Positions 14,857 to 23,186 of a stretch of DNA of 27,590 bases are shown in pieces. Numbering within the stretch: the stretch's first letter is position 1; the number at the start of each line of letters is the position of its first letter. The notes below the pieces were generated by a model. It saw only the letters and a program-made list of their open reading frames with translations, ran no database searches and was not told where the DNA came from. The position numbers were made by a program, and so were the translations under genes. This DNA comes from an uncultured Megasphaera sp. (GTDB taxonomy: Bacteria; Bacillota; Negativicutes; Veillonellales; Megasphaeraceae), in assembly GCA_900548635.1 (NCBI GenBank), contig URLP01000005.1, forward strand, positions 1 through 27,590, read 5' to 3'.

Positions 14857-14876
14857 AAGGGAATTGCAATTCCCTT
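14857..14876. promoter_or_regulatory. 20-bp perfect palindrome over the -35 of the HAD/efflux promoter (candidate operator)
   Basis: AAGGGAATTGCAATTCCCTT is perfectly self-complementary and contains the -35 TTGCAA (14864-14869). Its position suggests a dimeric repressor site. A short ATTTTT follows, so a weak terminator or attenuator is the alternative. Confidence 0.5.
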
Positions 14877-14891
14877 ATTTTTCGTTATAAT
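14864..14891 (+). promoter_or_regulatory. Promoter of the HAD phosphatase/efflux operon
   Basis: TTGCAA (14864-14869), 16-bp spacer, TATAAT (14886-14891). Confidence 0.65.
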
Positions 14892-14945
14892 AGTAAGGTA
14901 ATGTGAAAATTGATAAATAAATAAATTATATAAAAAGGAGAATGC

Positions 14946-15611
14946 ATGAGTATACGAAAAGCGCTTATTTTTGATATGGATGGGACCATGTTCGATACGG
15001 AACCCATTTCCTACCGCTGCTGGCGGGAAATATCGGCCCGTTACGGCTACGATTTGGACCGTTCTGTCTTCGACCGCATGCTTGGCCGCGACAATCTGCG
15101 CATCCGTGCCATCTGCGAAGACGCTTTCGGCAGGGCCTATCCTTATGAAGATATTTGCCGGGAGAAAGTACAGCTGCAGCTGGAATATTACCGCAGTCAT
15201 GCCATCCCCATCAAGCCGGGTCTGATCCATGTCCTGCACTATGCACGGGAGGAAGGCATCCCATGTGCCGTCGCTTCGTCGTCACCGCGGAACCTGATTG
15301 AATATTTATTAGAAAAAACGGGCACAGCGATTTTCTTTTCCGTCGTCCAGAGCGGCGAAGAAGCAGCGCACGGCAAGCCGGCTCCGGATGTCTTCCTGAT
15401 GGCTTGCGATAAGGCCCATGTTGCTCCGGACCAGGCGCTGGTACTGGAGGATTCAGAAAGCGGTATCCTGGCAGCTCACGCTGCCCGCATCCCGTCGATC
15501 TGGATCCCCGATTTAATTACCATTCCCAAAGAGGTGCAAGGGCTGGCCTGGAAATGCTGCCGCAGTCTGGATGAAGTTCCGGCACTGCTGGCGAAAGGGG
15601 ATTCTTTTTGA
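14946..15611 (+). CDS. HAD-superfamily hydrolase, beta-phosphoglucomutase/phosphatase-like
   Basis: Cytoplasmic phosphatase or phosphomutase of HAD subfamily I. The 221 residues show motif 1 FDMDGTMFDTEP (nucleophile D10, acid/base D12), an alpha-helical cap (about 20-90), motif 2 in VASSSPRNL, motif 3 Lys in HGKPAPDVF, and motif 4 LEDSESG. The layout is that of the phosphoglycolate phosphatase/beta-phosphoglucomutase/sugar-phosphatase group; the substrate cannot be read from sequence. AAAAAGGAG (14932-14940) precedes the ATG. The stop TGA overlaps the start of the next gene by one base, so translation is coupled to an efflux pump; a shared job is not evident. Confidence 0.9.
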   Translation: MSIRKALIFDMDGTMFDTEPISYRCWREISARYGYDLDRSVFDRMLGRDNLRIRAICEDAFGRAYPYEDICREKVQLQLEYYRSHAIPIKPGLIHVLHYAREEGIPCAVASSSPRNLIEYLLEKTGTAIFFSVVQSGEEAAHGKPAPDVFLMACDKAHVAPDQALVLEDSESGILAAHAARIPSIWIPDLITIPKEVQGLAWKCCRSLDEVPALLAKGDSF

Positions 15612-16816
15612 TGAAAGTAAATAATAAAGGGAGCCGCTGGCTCTTATGGATGACTGTTTTCTTAGGCATGCTGGCGGCGATTGCACCGCTCTCGACGGAC
15701 ATGTATCTGCCAGCCCTGCCGTCGATGATGAAGGCGTTTGCCGTCTCGCCGTCGGGCATCCAGCTGACCTTGACCTTTTCTATGGCCGGCATGGCTGTCG
15801 GTCAGGTTGCCGTCGGACCGATCAGTGATGACCAGGGACGGCGCCGGCCTTTGATGGTCGGCATGGCCATCTTTACGCTGGCTACGGTGGGCTGCATCCT
15901 CTCGCCGTCGATCGGCATCTTTCTCTTGTTCCGCCTCATCCAGGGCTGTGCCGGCGGCGCCGGTATCGTCCTCTCCCGGGCCATTGCCCGCGATATCTGC
16001 AAGGGCAGTGCCCTGACGCGGCTCTTTGCCATGCTGATGCTGGTCAACGGTATTGCGCCGATTCTGGCACCGGTCATCGGCGGTCAAATCCTGCGCTTTG
16101 CACCGTGGGAAGGCATCTTCGTCCTCGTCGCCGTCATCGGCCTGATTTTGACGGTATCGGCGGCACTGATGCGCGAAACCCTGCCGCAGCGGCGCCGTGC
16201 TTCCGGCGGTCTGACGGCCAGCCTGAAGGGGATGAAGGCCTTGTTCCATCAGCCTTATTTCATGGGTCACTGCATTATGCAGTGTTTTGGCTTTGCCGCC
16301 TTCTTTTCGTATATTTCCGGGTCGTCCTTCGTCTTCCAGAACGTCTACGGCGTCTCGGCCCAAGCTTTTAGCTATATCTTCGGCCTCAACGGCATCGGCC
16401 TGATGATTAACGGCGCCATGACGGGCCGCATGACCGGCCGCATCGCCGACTGGAAGCTCCTGCGCGGCTCGCTCCTCGTCGCCGCCGTCGGCAGCGTCCT
16501 CCTCCTCGGTGCCTTCTGGTTCACTCTGCCCCTGCCGCTGGTCATCATTATTCTCTTCCTGACCATCTCGACGATCTCCATGATGAGCACAAGCAGCTTC
16601 TCCATGGCCATGCAGGACCAGGGACGCAGTGCCGGCAGCGCGTCGGCCCTCATCGGCTTCTTCTCCATGATCAGCGGTGCCGTCATGGCCCCTGTCGTCG
16701 GCATCGCCGGCGACCACACAGCCATCCCCATGGGCATCGTCATGGTCATCGGCGAAATCGGAGCCCTGGTCACGTTCTATCTGCTCATCTATCCGCGACA
16801 TAGAAATGATCGTTGA
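15611..16816 (+). CDS. Bcr/CflA-family multidrug efflux MFS transporter
   Basis: Proton-driven drug exporter of the major facilitator superfamily, with 12 predicted helices over 401 residues. The helix-1 signature MLAAIAPLSTDMYLPALP and the loop 2-3 motif GPISDDQGRRRPLMVG identify the Bcr/CflA (DHA1) group. Motif-C-like Gly-rich segments occur in helix 5 (VNGIAPILAPVIGG). The ATG at 15611 overlaps the HAD stop (TGATG), and AAAGGGG precedes it at a suitable distance; a TTG at 15608 is less likely. The final codons and the stop lie within the first 7-mer of a downstream repeat element, so the extreme C-terminus is repeat-encoded. Substrates are unknown. Confidence 0.93.
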   Translation: MKVNNKGSRWLLWMTVFLGMLAAIAPLSTDMYLPALPSMMKAFAVSPSGIQLTLTFSMAGMAVGQVAVGPISDDQGRRRPLMVGMAIFTLATVGCILSPSIGIFLLFRLIQGCAGGAGIVLSRAIARDICKGSALTRLFAMLMLVNGIAPILAPVIGGQILRFAPWEGIFVLVAVIGLILTVSAALMRETLPQRRRASGGLTASLKGMKALFHQPYFMGHCIMQCFGFAAFFSYISGSSFVFQNVYGVSAQAFSYIFGLNGIGLMINGAMTGRMTGRIADWKLLRGSLLVAAVGSVLLLGAFWFTLPLPLVIIILFLTISTISMMSTSSFSMAMQDQGRSAGSASALIGFFSMISGAVMAPVVGIAGDHTAIPMGIVMVIGEIGALVTFYLLIYPRHRNDR

Positions 16817-16903
16817 TCGTTCGTCGTTCATCGTTCATCGTTCATCGTAATAAACAGCGCAGTGCGCAGCTTCGGCAAACGATGAATGAACTACGACGAA
16901 CGA
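16810..16903. repeat. Heptamer-repeat inverted element (copy 4)
   Basis: Five tandem 7-mers (TCGTTGA, TCGTTCG, then TCGTTCA three times; 16810-16844) face CAAACGA, TGAATGA, ACTACGA, CGAACGA (16876-16903). TCGTTCGTCGT (16817-16827) pairs perfectly with ACGACGAACGA (16893-16903). GCGCA-G-TGCGC lies between. The left arm includes the efflux pump stop codon; the right arm touches a terminator. Confidence 0.8.
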
Positions 16904-16938
16904 AAAATGCGCTGTCCTTTAGGGGACAGCGCATTTTT
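16903..16938. terminator. Bidirectional terminator between the efflux pump and the M20 gene
   Basis: A perfect 15-bp stem AAAAATGCGCTGTCC (16903-16917) with GGACAGCGCATTTTT (16924-16938), 6-nt loop. Runs of A and T at both ends suit both convergent genes. Confidence 0.92.
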
Positions 16939-18197
16939 CATATATTCCTGGCCACGAGTTTTTCCAGCGGTTCGTCGGGCCGCGTAAAGGGGATATCCGG
17001 TTTCTGCTCCAGGTAGTCGATGGCAAAGCCGAGGCACGTGGCGGCACCAGAGACGAGACCGTCTTCATCGAGGTCGAATTCCGGCGTGTGGTGGTTGGCG
17101 CCGCAGCCTTTTTCTTTATTTTCGATGCCCGTAAAGGTCAGGATACCGGGGTAGAGGCGCGACGTAATGGCGAAGGTTTCCGAAGCCATCCAGGGCGTGC
17201 AGTCCGCAAGCGCATCGGGGCCGATGTATTTTGCCACGGCTTTTTCCGCGATGTCGACGCAGACCGGATTGTTCTGCACTTCAAAGAGCGGTTCCGGCAT
17301 ATGCAGGATATCGTACGTGCAGCCGTAGGTCCTGCAGGCATTGTCCAAGATATGATGGAATTCTTCATAGAAGCGTTTGCCTGCATGGTCGTAGCTGAAG
17401 AAGCGGCTTGTGCCGGCAAAGGTCAGGCTGTTGGGGATAACGTTGAGGACGTCGCCGCTGTGCAGGCTGCCGATGGAGAAGGTCAGGCATTCTTTCGGCG
17501 GTACCGCCCGCATGCGCAGGGCCTGCATGTTGCCGTAGAAGTCGTGGAAGCAGTCAATCGGGCTTTCGGCCAGGTCCGGACGGGAGCCGTGGCCGCCGTG
17601 GCCGTTGATGCGGATTTCAAAGCCAAAGCCGCCGGCCATGGGTGCTTCATGGCAGATCGAGACTTTACCGGCCGGGATATCCCAGCGGACGTGCGTGGCA
17701 TAGCAGGCATCGATATGCCAGGGGCTGTCCGTTTCCAGATAGCGCAGCAGGTATTCAAGGGGCCCCGATTCTTCTTCGCCCCGTTCGAACATCAAGACGA
17801 CGGTGCCGTCCCACTGGTCCTGCCAGCGCTTGAGCAGTTTGGCTGCCATGAGCTGCATGGCCATGTGGCCGTCGTGACCGCAGGCGTGCATGACGCCGGG
17901 ATTCTTGGAGCGGCAGACACGCGGGCACGAGAGGTTCTTTTCCCCTTCTTCGATGGGCAGGGCGTCGACGTCGGCACGCAGGAGGAGGGTCTTGCCTGCT
18001 CCTTTGCCGTCGATCCAGGCGATGAGGCCGCCTTTTTCGATATCTTTATAAGGAATCCCCCAGGCGCTCAGTTTTTCGCCGATGTAGGCCAGGGTCTGGT
18101 CTTCTTTTTTCGACAGTTCCGGATGTTCATGGAAATGGCGGCGCAGGGCGACGAGTTCGTCTTTTTCCCGGCGTACTTCTTCAAGGATATTGATCAT
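16938..18197 (-). CDS. M20-family amidohydrolase / metallopeptidase (hippurate-hydrolase-like)
   Basis: Zinc-dependent hydrolase of N-acyl amino acids or small peptides, M20D group. The 419-residue protein has the metal-site motifs RADVDALP, HACGHDGHMA (H104, C106, H108), a catalytic Glu pair in FERGEEESGP (E141-E143), a lid-domain GHGGHGSRPD, SETFA, and a C-terminal HHTPEFD metal ligand. The segment FERGEEESGP departs from the common AEEGGGGA form, which hints at a subgroup with another substrate. AAGGGGG precedes the start. It lies 24 nt downstream of the cobalamin adenosyltransferase gene on the same strand and is probably cotranscribed. Aminoacylase, hippuricase and indole-amidohydrolase roles cannot be told apart. 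Confidence 0.88.
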   Translation of the reverse strand: MINILEEVRREKDELVALRRHFHEHPELSKKEDQTLAYIGEKLSAWGIPYKDIEKGGLIAWIDGKGAGKTLLLRADVDALPIEEGEKNLSCPRVCRSKNPGVMHACGHDGHMAMQLMAAKLLKRWQDQWDGTVVLMFERGEEESGPLEYLLRYLETDSPWHIDACYATHVRWDIPAGKVSICHEAPMAGGFGFEIRINGHGGHGSRPDLAESPIDCFHDFYGNMQALRMRAVPPKECLTFSIGSLHSGDVLNVIPNSLTFAGTSRFFSYDHAGKRFYEEFHHILDNACRTYGCTYDILHMPEPLFEVQNNPVCVDIAEKAVAKYIGPDALADCTPWMASETFAITSRLYPGILTFTGIENKEKGCGANHHTPEFDLDEDGLVSGAATCLGFAIDYLEQKPDIPFTRPDEPLEKLVARNI

Positions 18198-18221
18198 AGC
18201 TGCTTCCCCCTTGCAATGTAT

Positions 18222-18749
18222 TTATTCTTCAATCCCGATGCGGGCGGTGATACCGCGGTCAAAGGGATGTTTTACCTTCTTGATTTCTGAGACATAGTCG
18301 GCCAGAGCGATGAGGGCCCGGCTGGGATTGCGCCCGGTCAGGACGACTTCCGTTTTGGCCGGCTTTTCTTTTAAGAAGCGGATGACCGCCTCTTCCGGGA
18401 CCAGCCCCAGCGCCGCGGCGCCGACGAGCTCATCGCAGACGGCCAGGTCCGGCTGGTGCTTTTGGCAAAAAGCGGCGATTTCTTCCAGAAAAGCCGTCTG
18501 GGCCAGGCGTGTCGATTCCTTTTCGGCCGGCGTCATCTGGAAGGTGAACTTCGCGAGCGCCTTGCCCCGCAGGACCGTGACCTGCGGCAGGGCTTTGAGG
18601 GCCGTTAGCTCGCCCGTAGGGCGGCCCTTGAGGAATTGGGCGAAAAGGACGTTGCCGCCGTGACCGGCACAGCGCAGGACGAGTCCCAGAGAAGCCGTCG
18701 TCTTGCCCTTGCCGTCGCCGCAGTAAATATGTATTAAACCTGTATCCAT
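18222..18749 (-). CDS. cobO: ATP:cob(I)alamin / cob(I)yrinate a,c-diamide adenosyltransferase (CobA/CobO/BtuR type)
   Basis: Moves the 5'-deoxyadenosyl group of ATP to cob(I)alamin or cobyrinic acid diamide, the last activation step for coenzyme B12. The 175-residue protein has the P-loop GDGKGKTT near the N-terminus, AQFLKGRPTGE, a Walker-B-like DLAVCDEL, and TGRNPSRALIALADYVSE near the end, all typical. I chose the ATG at 18749 (MDTGLIHIYCGDGKGKTT), which matches the family's usual start; a GTG at 18761 would add four residues and also has a plausible ribosome-binding site. No other cobalamin genes are nearby, so it may serve salvage as much as synthesis. Confidence 0.92.
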   Translation of the reverse strand: MDTGLIHIYCGDGKGKTTASLGLVLRCAGHGGNVLFAQFLKGRPTGELTALKALPQVTVLRGKALAKFTFQMTPAEKESTRLAQTAFLEEIAAFCQKHQPDLAVCDELVGAAALGLVPEEAVIRFLKEKPAKTEVVLTGRNPSRALIALADYVSEIKKVKHPFDRGITARIGIEE

Positions 18750-18799
18750 CAGCTCGATCACCTGCTGCTTTCCTCTTGGTAAATGATTCGTATGCCAAA

Positions 18800-18805
18800 A
18801 TTATA
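18800..18805 (-). promoter_or_regulatory. -10 of the cobalamin adenosyltransferase promoter
   Basis: TATAAT on the minus strand, about 50 bp before the start. The -35 (TACCTG at 17 bp) is weak. The leader is too short for a cobalamin riboswitch. Confidence 0.5.
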
Positions 18806-18829
18806 ACACAGTTTGGAGTGGGCAGGTAG

Positions 18830-18858
18830 TGGTCAGGACTTTTCATTCGTGATATAAT
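18830..18858 (+). promoter_or_regulatory. Promoter of the cca-PBP-folD-cfa operon
   Basis: TGGTCA (18830-18835), 17-bp spacer, TATAAT (18853-18858). It is divergent from the adenosyltransferase promoter. Confidence 0.6.
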
Positions 18859-18898
18859 ATAACATCAGTTATTATTCTTAGAAAGGAAGGCCGGGAGA

Positions 18899-20329
18899 AT
18901 GGAAGAACGAGCCCGTCAGGTGCTGACTGCCCTGGAAGATGCCGGTTTTGAAGCGTATATCGTCGGCGGCGCTGTCCGCGATTTGCTCATGGGGAAGGAG
19001 CCCCATGACTATGATATTACGACGTCTGCCCGGCCTGATGATATCCGGCGCGTCGCTGCCGTACAGGGCTGGCATACGGTGGAAATCAACGGCGAAGCCT
19101 TCGGCATCGTCGTCGTCGTCGTCGCCGGTCAGGCCTTCGAAGTAGCTACCTTCCGCGGTGAAGCCTACGGAGAGGACAGTCACCGGCCGGACAAGGTCTG
19201 GTATGCTGCGACCTTGCGCGAAGACGTGCTGCGCCGCGATTTCACCGTCAACGCCCTGGCCATGGACCGGCAGGGTGAGATTTACGACTACGTCGGCGGC
19301 CAGAAGGACCTGCGCAAGAAGCGCCTGGTCACGGTGGGCGATCCCGTGCTCCGCTTCCAGGAAGATGCCCTGCGCCTTTTCCGGGCCTGCCGTTTTGCAG
19401 GCCAACTCGATTTCCTGGCTTCGAAAGAGTTGATCAAAGCCATGCCCCGGGCTTTCGGCCGCGTGCCGGGCCTTTCCCTGGAACGGGTCGTTAAGGAAAT
19501 GGACCGCCTCATGGTCACGCCTGCGGCCTACCGGGGCCTGGACATCCTCGTCCGCACGGGCCTTGGCGCCTGCTCGTGCCGCCAGAAGGTCAACGGTATT
19601 TATGAAGCCGTACCGATTCTGCCGGAGTTGAGCCATTTGCCGGATACGCCCCAGTCGAAGCCGTTCCATCTCTTTGACGCCTGGGTCCATACGCTGGCGA
19701 CCGTCGCCCATACGCCGCCGGACCTGACCGTCCGCTATGCCGCGCTCTTTCACGATGTCGCCAAGGGCCTGCCGGGTATCCGCGGCGTCCACAAGGGCCG
19801 CTATACCGATTACGGTCACGATGCCAAAGGGGCGGAATTGGCTGAAGCGATCCTTTTGCGCTGGCATAAGAAGCCGGTCTTCGCCAAGCGCGTGGCCTGG
19901 CTCGTCAAGACGCATATGAAATTCCATTTTTTTGCCAATACGTCCGAAGGGGATGTGGAAAAGTGGCTGCGCCATGAAGCGCTGCAAGGGCCTTTCCACA
20001 GGAGTGCGGAACTCGTCGAAGCCGTGCACCAGGCGACAGCCGTGGCTTGCGGCGATATCCTGGGCTGCGGCCACGCCAATGCCAGCACGGAGGGAACAGA
20101 ATCCTTCGGGGAATATATGGCCATGCTGGCCGCGGCCATGCCGGTGAGTACGAAAGACCTTCATTATGACCGGCGTATTCCCGACTGCTGCGGCCGCCGT
20201 ACCGGAGACTGCCTGCGCATCCTTCTGACGCGGGTCCAGAACCAGGACCTGGCAAACGATGCTGATGTGCTGGCGCAGGCGGCAGAACACTGGATGAAGC
20301 GCCATGAAGGGGACACGAAAGATGGATAA
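18899..20329 (+). CDS. cca: tRNA nucleotidyltransferase (CCA-adding enzyme) with HD domain
   Basis: Adds or repairs the 3'-CCA end of tRNAs. The class II nucleotidyltransferase head has IVGGAVRDLLMG (20-32) and the catalytic HDYDITTSA (D37, D39), then RRDFTVNALA, the neck helix D.LRLFRACRFA, and a downstream HD phosphohydrolase domain (LFHDVAKG, H285-D286) as in many bacterial enzymes of about 450-480 residues. The 476-residue length fits. Codons for a run of five valines form a (GTC)5 tract at 19109-19123, but alignment length is normal. GAAAGGAAGG precedes the ATG. Its last 8 nt overlap the start of the penicillin-binding protein gene. CCA-adding versus A-adding cannot be settled without comparison to a second paralogue. 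Confidence 0.93.
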   Translation: MEERARQVLTALEDAGFEAYIVGGAVRDLLMGKEPHDYDITTSARPDDIRRVAAVQGWHTVEINGEAFGIVVVVVAGQAFEVATFRGEAYGEDSHRPDKVWYAATLREDVLRRDFTVNALAMDRQGEIYDYVGGQKDLRKKRLVTVGDPVLRFQEDALRLFRACRFAGQLDFLASKELIKAMPRAFGRVPGLSLERVVKEMDRLMVTPAAYRGLDILVRTGLGACSCRQKVNGIYEAVPILPELSHLPDTPQSKPFHLFDAWVHTLATVAHTPPDLTVRYAALFHDVAKGLPGIRGVHKGRYTDYGHDAKGAELAEAILLRWHKKPVFAKRVAWLVKTHMKFHFFANTSEGDVEKWLRHEALQGPFHRSAELVEAVHQATAVACGDILGCGHANASTEGTESFGEYMAMLAAAMPVSTKDLHYDRRIPDCCGRRTGDCLRILLTRVQNQDLANDADVLAQAAEHWMKRHEGDTKDG

Positions 20330-22295
20330 GCATGAAAGAAAAGAACGGCACTCTATCCGCTACCGCATGGGTATCTGCGTCGTCGCCCTGCTGCTTTTGG
20401 CCGGCGGCATCATCCTCCGCCTCTTTATCCTGCAGGTCTGGCAGCACGATGACATGGTCGCCCGTGCCGAAGAGCAGACGGAACTGGAACGGCGCCTCCA
20501 GTCGCCGCGGGGCATGATCCTCGACCGCAACGGCAAGGTCCTGGCCATCAGTGAAATGTCCAAGTCCCTTTATGCCGACCCGACGATGCTCAATGAGTCG
20601 CCGCAGTACGTCGCTGAAGTGCTCGCGCCGTACCTGCGTATTTCCCAGGATGAAATCGAACGGTGCCTGACGGAAGATACGGCTTTCGTCTGGCTCGACC
20701 GGCAGATGGACCACGATAAATATGAAGCCGTTGAAGCCGTCATCAAGGCAGAGAACCTGCAGGGCCTGGGCTTTCGCGATGAAAGCCGCCGTTTTTATCC
20801 GAACGGTACGATGGCCGCCCAGGTCATCGGTTTTGTCGGCGACAATGACCGCGGCCTGGAAGGCATCGAAATGATTTTGGATAATGAAATCCGCGGCAGC
20901 AAGCAGTCCTTCCGCCTTCAGACGGATAATAAGAATACGCCTGTCTTTGCGTCGGCCTTAAAACGGATCCTGCCCGATAAGGAACGCTCTGTCCGCCTGA
21001 CTCTGGACAGCACGATCCAATATGTTGCCGAAAAGGAATTGGACGGCATCATGGAACGCAGCCGTCCTGAAGGGGCTTCGATCATCGTTATGGACCCGAA
21101 GAGCGGAGAAATCCTGGCGATGGCCAGCCGGCCGACGTATGACCTCAACGAATACAGCAAGGGCAATAAGAATTCCTATAAGAACCGGGCCGTCGTCAAC
21201 ATCTACGAACCGGGTTCGACCTTTAAGCCCATTATCGCTGCGGCTGCCCTCGATTCAGGGAAGTGGCACGTCAGCGATGTCTATAATGATACGGGCTCCG
21301 TCAATGTCGCCGACAGGATCATCCACAACTGGGATATGAAGGGCATGGGCCGCGTCACGCTGCGGGAAATCATCATGTATTCCATCAATACGGGCATGGC
21401 CCACGTTGCCGTGACGACGGGCGGCAAGACGCTGACGAAATATGCCAAGCGCTTCGGCTTCGGCACGATTACGGGCAGCGAACTGCCGGGGGAACAGGAA
21501 GGCATCCTCTTTGATCCTAACAATATGTCCATCGTCGATACGGCGGCCATGGGCATTGGCCAGGCCATTGCCGTCACGCCGCTCCAGATGGTCCAGGCCT
21601 TCAGTGCCATTGCCAATGAAGGCCATATGATGAAGCCTTTCATCGTCAAGGAAATCGACAATCCTGACGGTTCGATTTATGAAAAGAAAGAACCGACCGA
21701 AGTCGGCCAGCCGATCAGCGCCGGTACGGCTGAAACGATCAGCAAGTATATGGGTGAAGAAATTTCCAGCGGCGGCGGCCAGAGCGCCAAAATCGAAGGC
21801 TATACCTTTGGCGGCAAGACCGGCACGGCCCAGAAGAAGAACGAAGACAGTACGGGCTATGCCGAAGGCGAGTACGTCGGCTCCTTCATCGGCTTCGGTC
21901 CTTTGGAAGATCCGCAGTTCCTGGTCCTCATCGTCGTCGATGATCCGAAAGGTGCCTATTACGGGGCTCAGGTAGCGGCGCCGGTCTTTAAGGAAATGAT
22001 GACGGAAATCGTCCGTATGAAGGGAATCCGTCCGACGTCGGAAATGAACAAGAAACCCATAGGGCCTCTGGTCATGCCGCAGAAGCACAATATCCCGGCG
22101 GTCCACATCTCGGCTGACGGCGTCCTCATGCCGTCCTTCATCGACTGGAGTACGCGCGAAGTCAATGACTGGCTCAATGAAGCCGGCTTAGGCTTCATTC
22201 CCAAAGGGATGGGCACTGCCGTCCAGCAGGCTCCAAGGCCGGGCAGTTACGCCCCTGTGGGCAGTGACGTCACGGTTATCTTTAAACGGAATTAA
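20322..22295 (+). CDS. Class B penicillin-binding protein with PASTA domain (FtsI/SpoVD-like transpeptidase)
   Basis: Septal or sidewall peptidoglycan DD-transpeptidase anchored in the inner membrane. The 657-residue protein has a cytoplasmic basic start, one membrane helix (about 17-36), a dimerisation module with SPRGMILDRNGKVLA, and a transpeptidase domain with the three penicillin-binding motifs: STFK (299-302, nucleophile S299), SIN (354-356) and KTGTA (499-503). A single PASTA repeat closes it (MPSFIDWSTREVNDWLNEAGL...GSDVTVIF). The ATG at 20322, with AAGGGG at 20307-20312, is chosen over ATG 20304, which lies at the ribosome-binding site. PASTA makes it like SpoVD or Firmicute PBP2; nothing here shows a sporulation role. 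Confidence 0.92.
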   Translation: MDKHERKERHSIRYRMGICVVALLLLAGGIILRLFILQVWQHDDMVARAEEQTELERRLQSPRGMILDRNGKVLAISEMSKSLYADPTMLNESPQYVAEVLAPYLRISQDEIERCLTEDTAFVWLDRQMDHDKYEAVEAVIKAENLQGLGFRDESRRFYPNGTMAAQVIGFVGDNDRGLEGIEMILDNEIRGSKQSFRLQTDNKNTPVFASALKRILPDKERSVRLTLDSTIQYVAEKELDGIMERSRPEGASIIVMDPKSGEILAMASRPTYDLNEYSKGNKNSYKNRAVVNIYEPGSTFKPIIAAAALDSGKWHVSDVYNDTGSVNVADRIIHNWDMKGMGRVTLREIIMYSINTGMAHVAVTTGGKTLTKYAKRFGFGTITGSELPGEQEGILFDPNNMSIVDTAAMGIGQAIAVTPLQMVQAFSAIANEGHMMKPFIVKEIDNPDGSIYEKKEPTEVGQPISAGTAETISKYMGEEISSGGGQSAKIEGYTFGGKTGTAQKKNEDSTGYAEGEYVGSFIGFGPLEDPQFLVLIVVDDPKGAYYGAQVAAPVFKEMMTEIVRMKGIRPTSEMNKKPIGPLVMPQKHNIPAVHISADGVLMPSFIDWSTREVNDWLNEAGLGFIPKGMGTAVQQAPRPGSYAPVGSDVTVIFKRN

Positions 22296-22318
22296 AGAAC
22301 ACAACAGGGGGAAGACAT

Positions 22319-23170
22319 ATGCAATTACTTAACGGTAAAGAAGTCGCCGCATTCCATCGCGAGCGGGTAGAACGGCGCCTGGCAGATATTCAGGAAGAAC
22401 TGCATATCCAGCCGGAGCTGGCCATCATCCTCGTCGGTGACGATGCACCGTCGGCGATGTATGCCAAATCGATGCAGAAGATAGCCCGCGCTGTCGGACT
22501 GAAAGCGGAAATCTACCGCGAAGCGGCAGAAGTAAGCGAAGTAGAACTGCTTGCGCTCATCGACAAGCTCAATGAAGATGAATTCGTTTTCGGCATCCTG
22601 CCGATGATGCCTTTGCCGCGTCATCTGGACAGCCAGCGCATCATCGACTGCATCGATCCGAAGAAAGATGTCGACGGTCTGAACGATGTCAATATCGCTC
22701 ATCTGTATACGGGACGGCCGGGCTTTGTACCCTGCACGCCCAGAGCGGTCATCGCCATCCTCGATTACTATCACCTGTCCCTGAGCGGCAAAGACGTGGC
22801 TATCATCGGCCGCAGCAATGTCGTCGGCAAGCCGCTGGCGCAGCTCTGCCTGAACCGCAACGCTACGGTGACGCACTGCCATACGCGGACGCGGGACCTG
22901 AAGGCCGTCTGCCGCCGGGCCGATATGATTATCGCCGCTGCCGGGAAAGCCGGCCTTGTGACAGGGGACATGATCAAACCCGGCGCCGTCGTCATCGATG
23001 TCGGCATCAACCGCGTCGCCGGCAGGACCGTCGGCGATGTTGCCTTTGATGAAGCCGCTGCTGTGGCCGGGGCGATTACGCCCGTGCCGGGCGGTGTCGG
23101 CGCCGTGACGACGATGATGGTACTGGAAAACGTCGTCTGCGGCATCACCCGGACAGAAACTATTTTGTAA
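22319..23170 (+). CDS. folD: FolD-type methylene-THF dehydrogenase with altered cyclohydrolase site
   Basis: FolD interconverts 5,10-methylene-, methenyl- and 10-formyl-tetrahydrofolate. Length (283) and folds are normal: LVGDDAPSAMY, KDVDGLNDVN, PCTPRA, the NADP loop IGRSNVVGKPLA and GAITPVPGGVGAVTTMMV. Two catalytic residues are missing. In the Y-x-x-x-K motif the tyrosine is kept (Y48) but the lysine is M52, and in the GILVQLPLP block the glutamine is M96 (GILPMMPLP). Both align without gaps. D119 of DVDG is kept. In characterised enzymes this lysine is needed for cyclohydrolase but less so for dehydrogenase activity, so the protein may be dehydrogenase-only, with a separate cyclohydrolase elsewhere. 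AGGGGGAAG precedes the start; it is third in a four-gene operon. Confidence 0.9.
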   Translation: MQLLNGKEVAAFHRERVERRLADIQEELHIQPELAIILVGDDAPSAMYAKSMQKIARAVGLKAEIYREAAEVSEVELLALIDKLNEDEFVFGILPMMPLPRHLDSQRIIDCIDPKKDVDGLNDVNIAHLYTGRPGFVPCTPRAVIAILDYYHLSLSGKDVAIIGRSNVVGKPLAQLCLNRNATVTHCHTRTRDLKAVCRRADMIIAAAGKAGLVTGDMIKPGAVVIDVGINRVAGRTVGDVAFDEAAAVAGAITPVPGGVGAVTTMMVLENVVCGITRTETIL

Positions 23171-23186
23171 AAGAGAGGGAATCACA

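Noticed and set aside
18750..18800. Cobalamin riboswitch before the adenosyltransferase gene
   Set aside because: The promoter-to-start distance is about 50 nt and no B12-box-like sequence is seen.
19109..19123. (GTC)5 trinucleotide tract in the CCA-adding enzyme gene, considered as a phase-variable repeat
   Set aside because: It encodes valines in a beta strand that aligns without insertion to the family; unit changes would not shift the frame. It reflects GTC codon preference.
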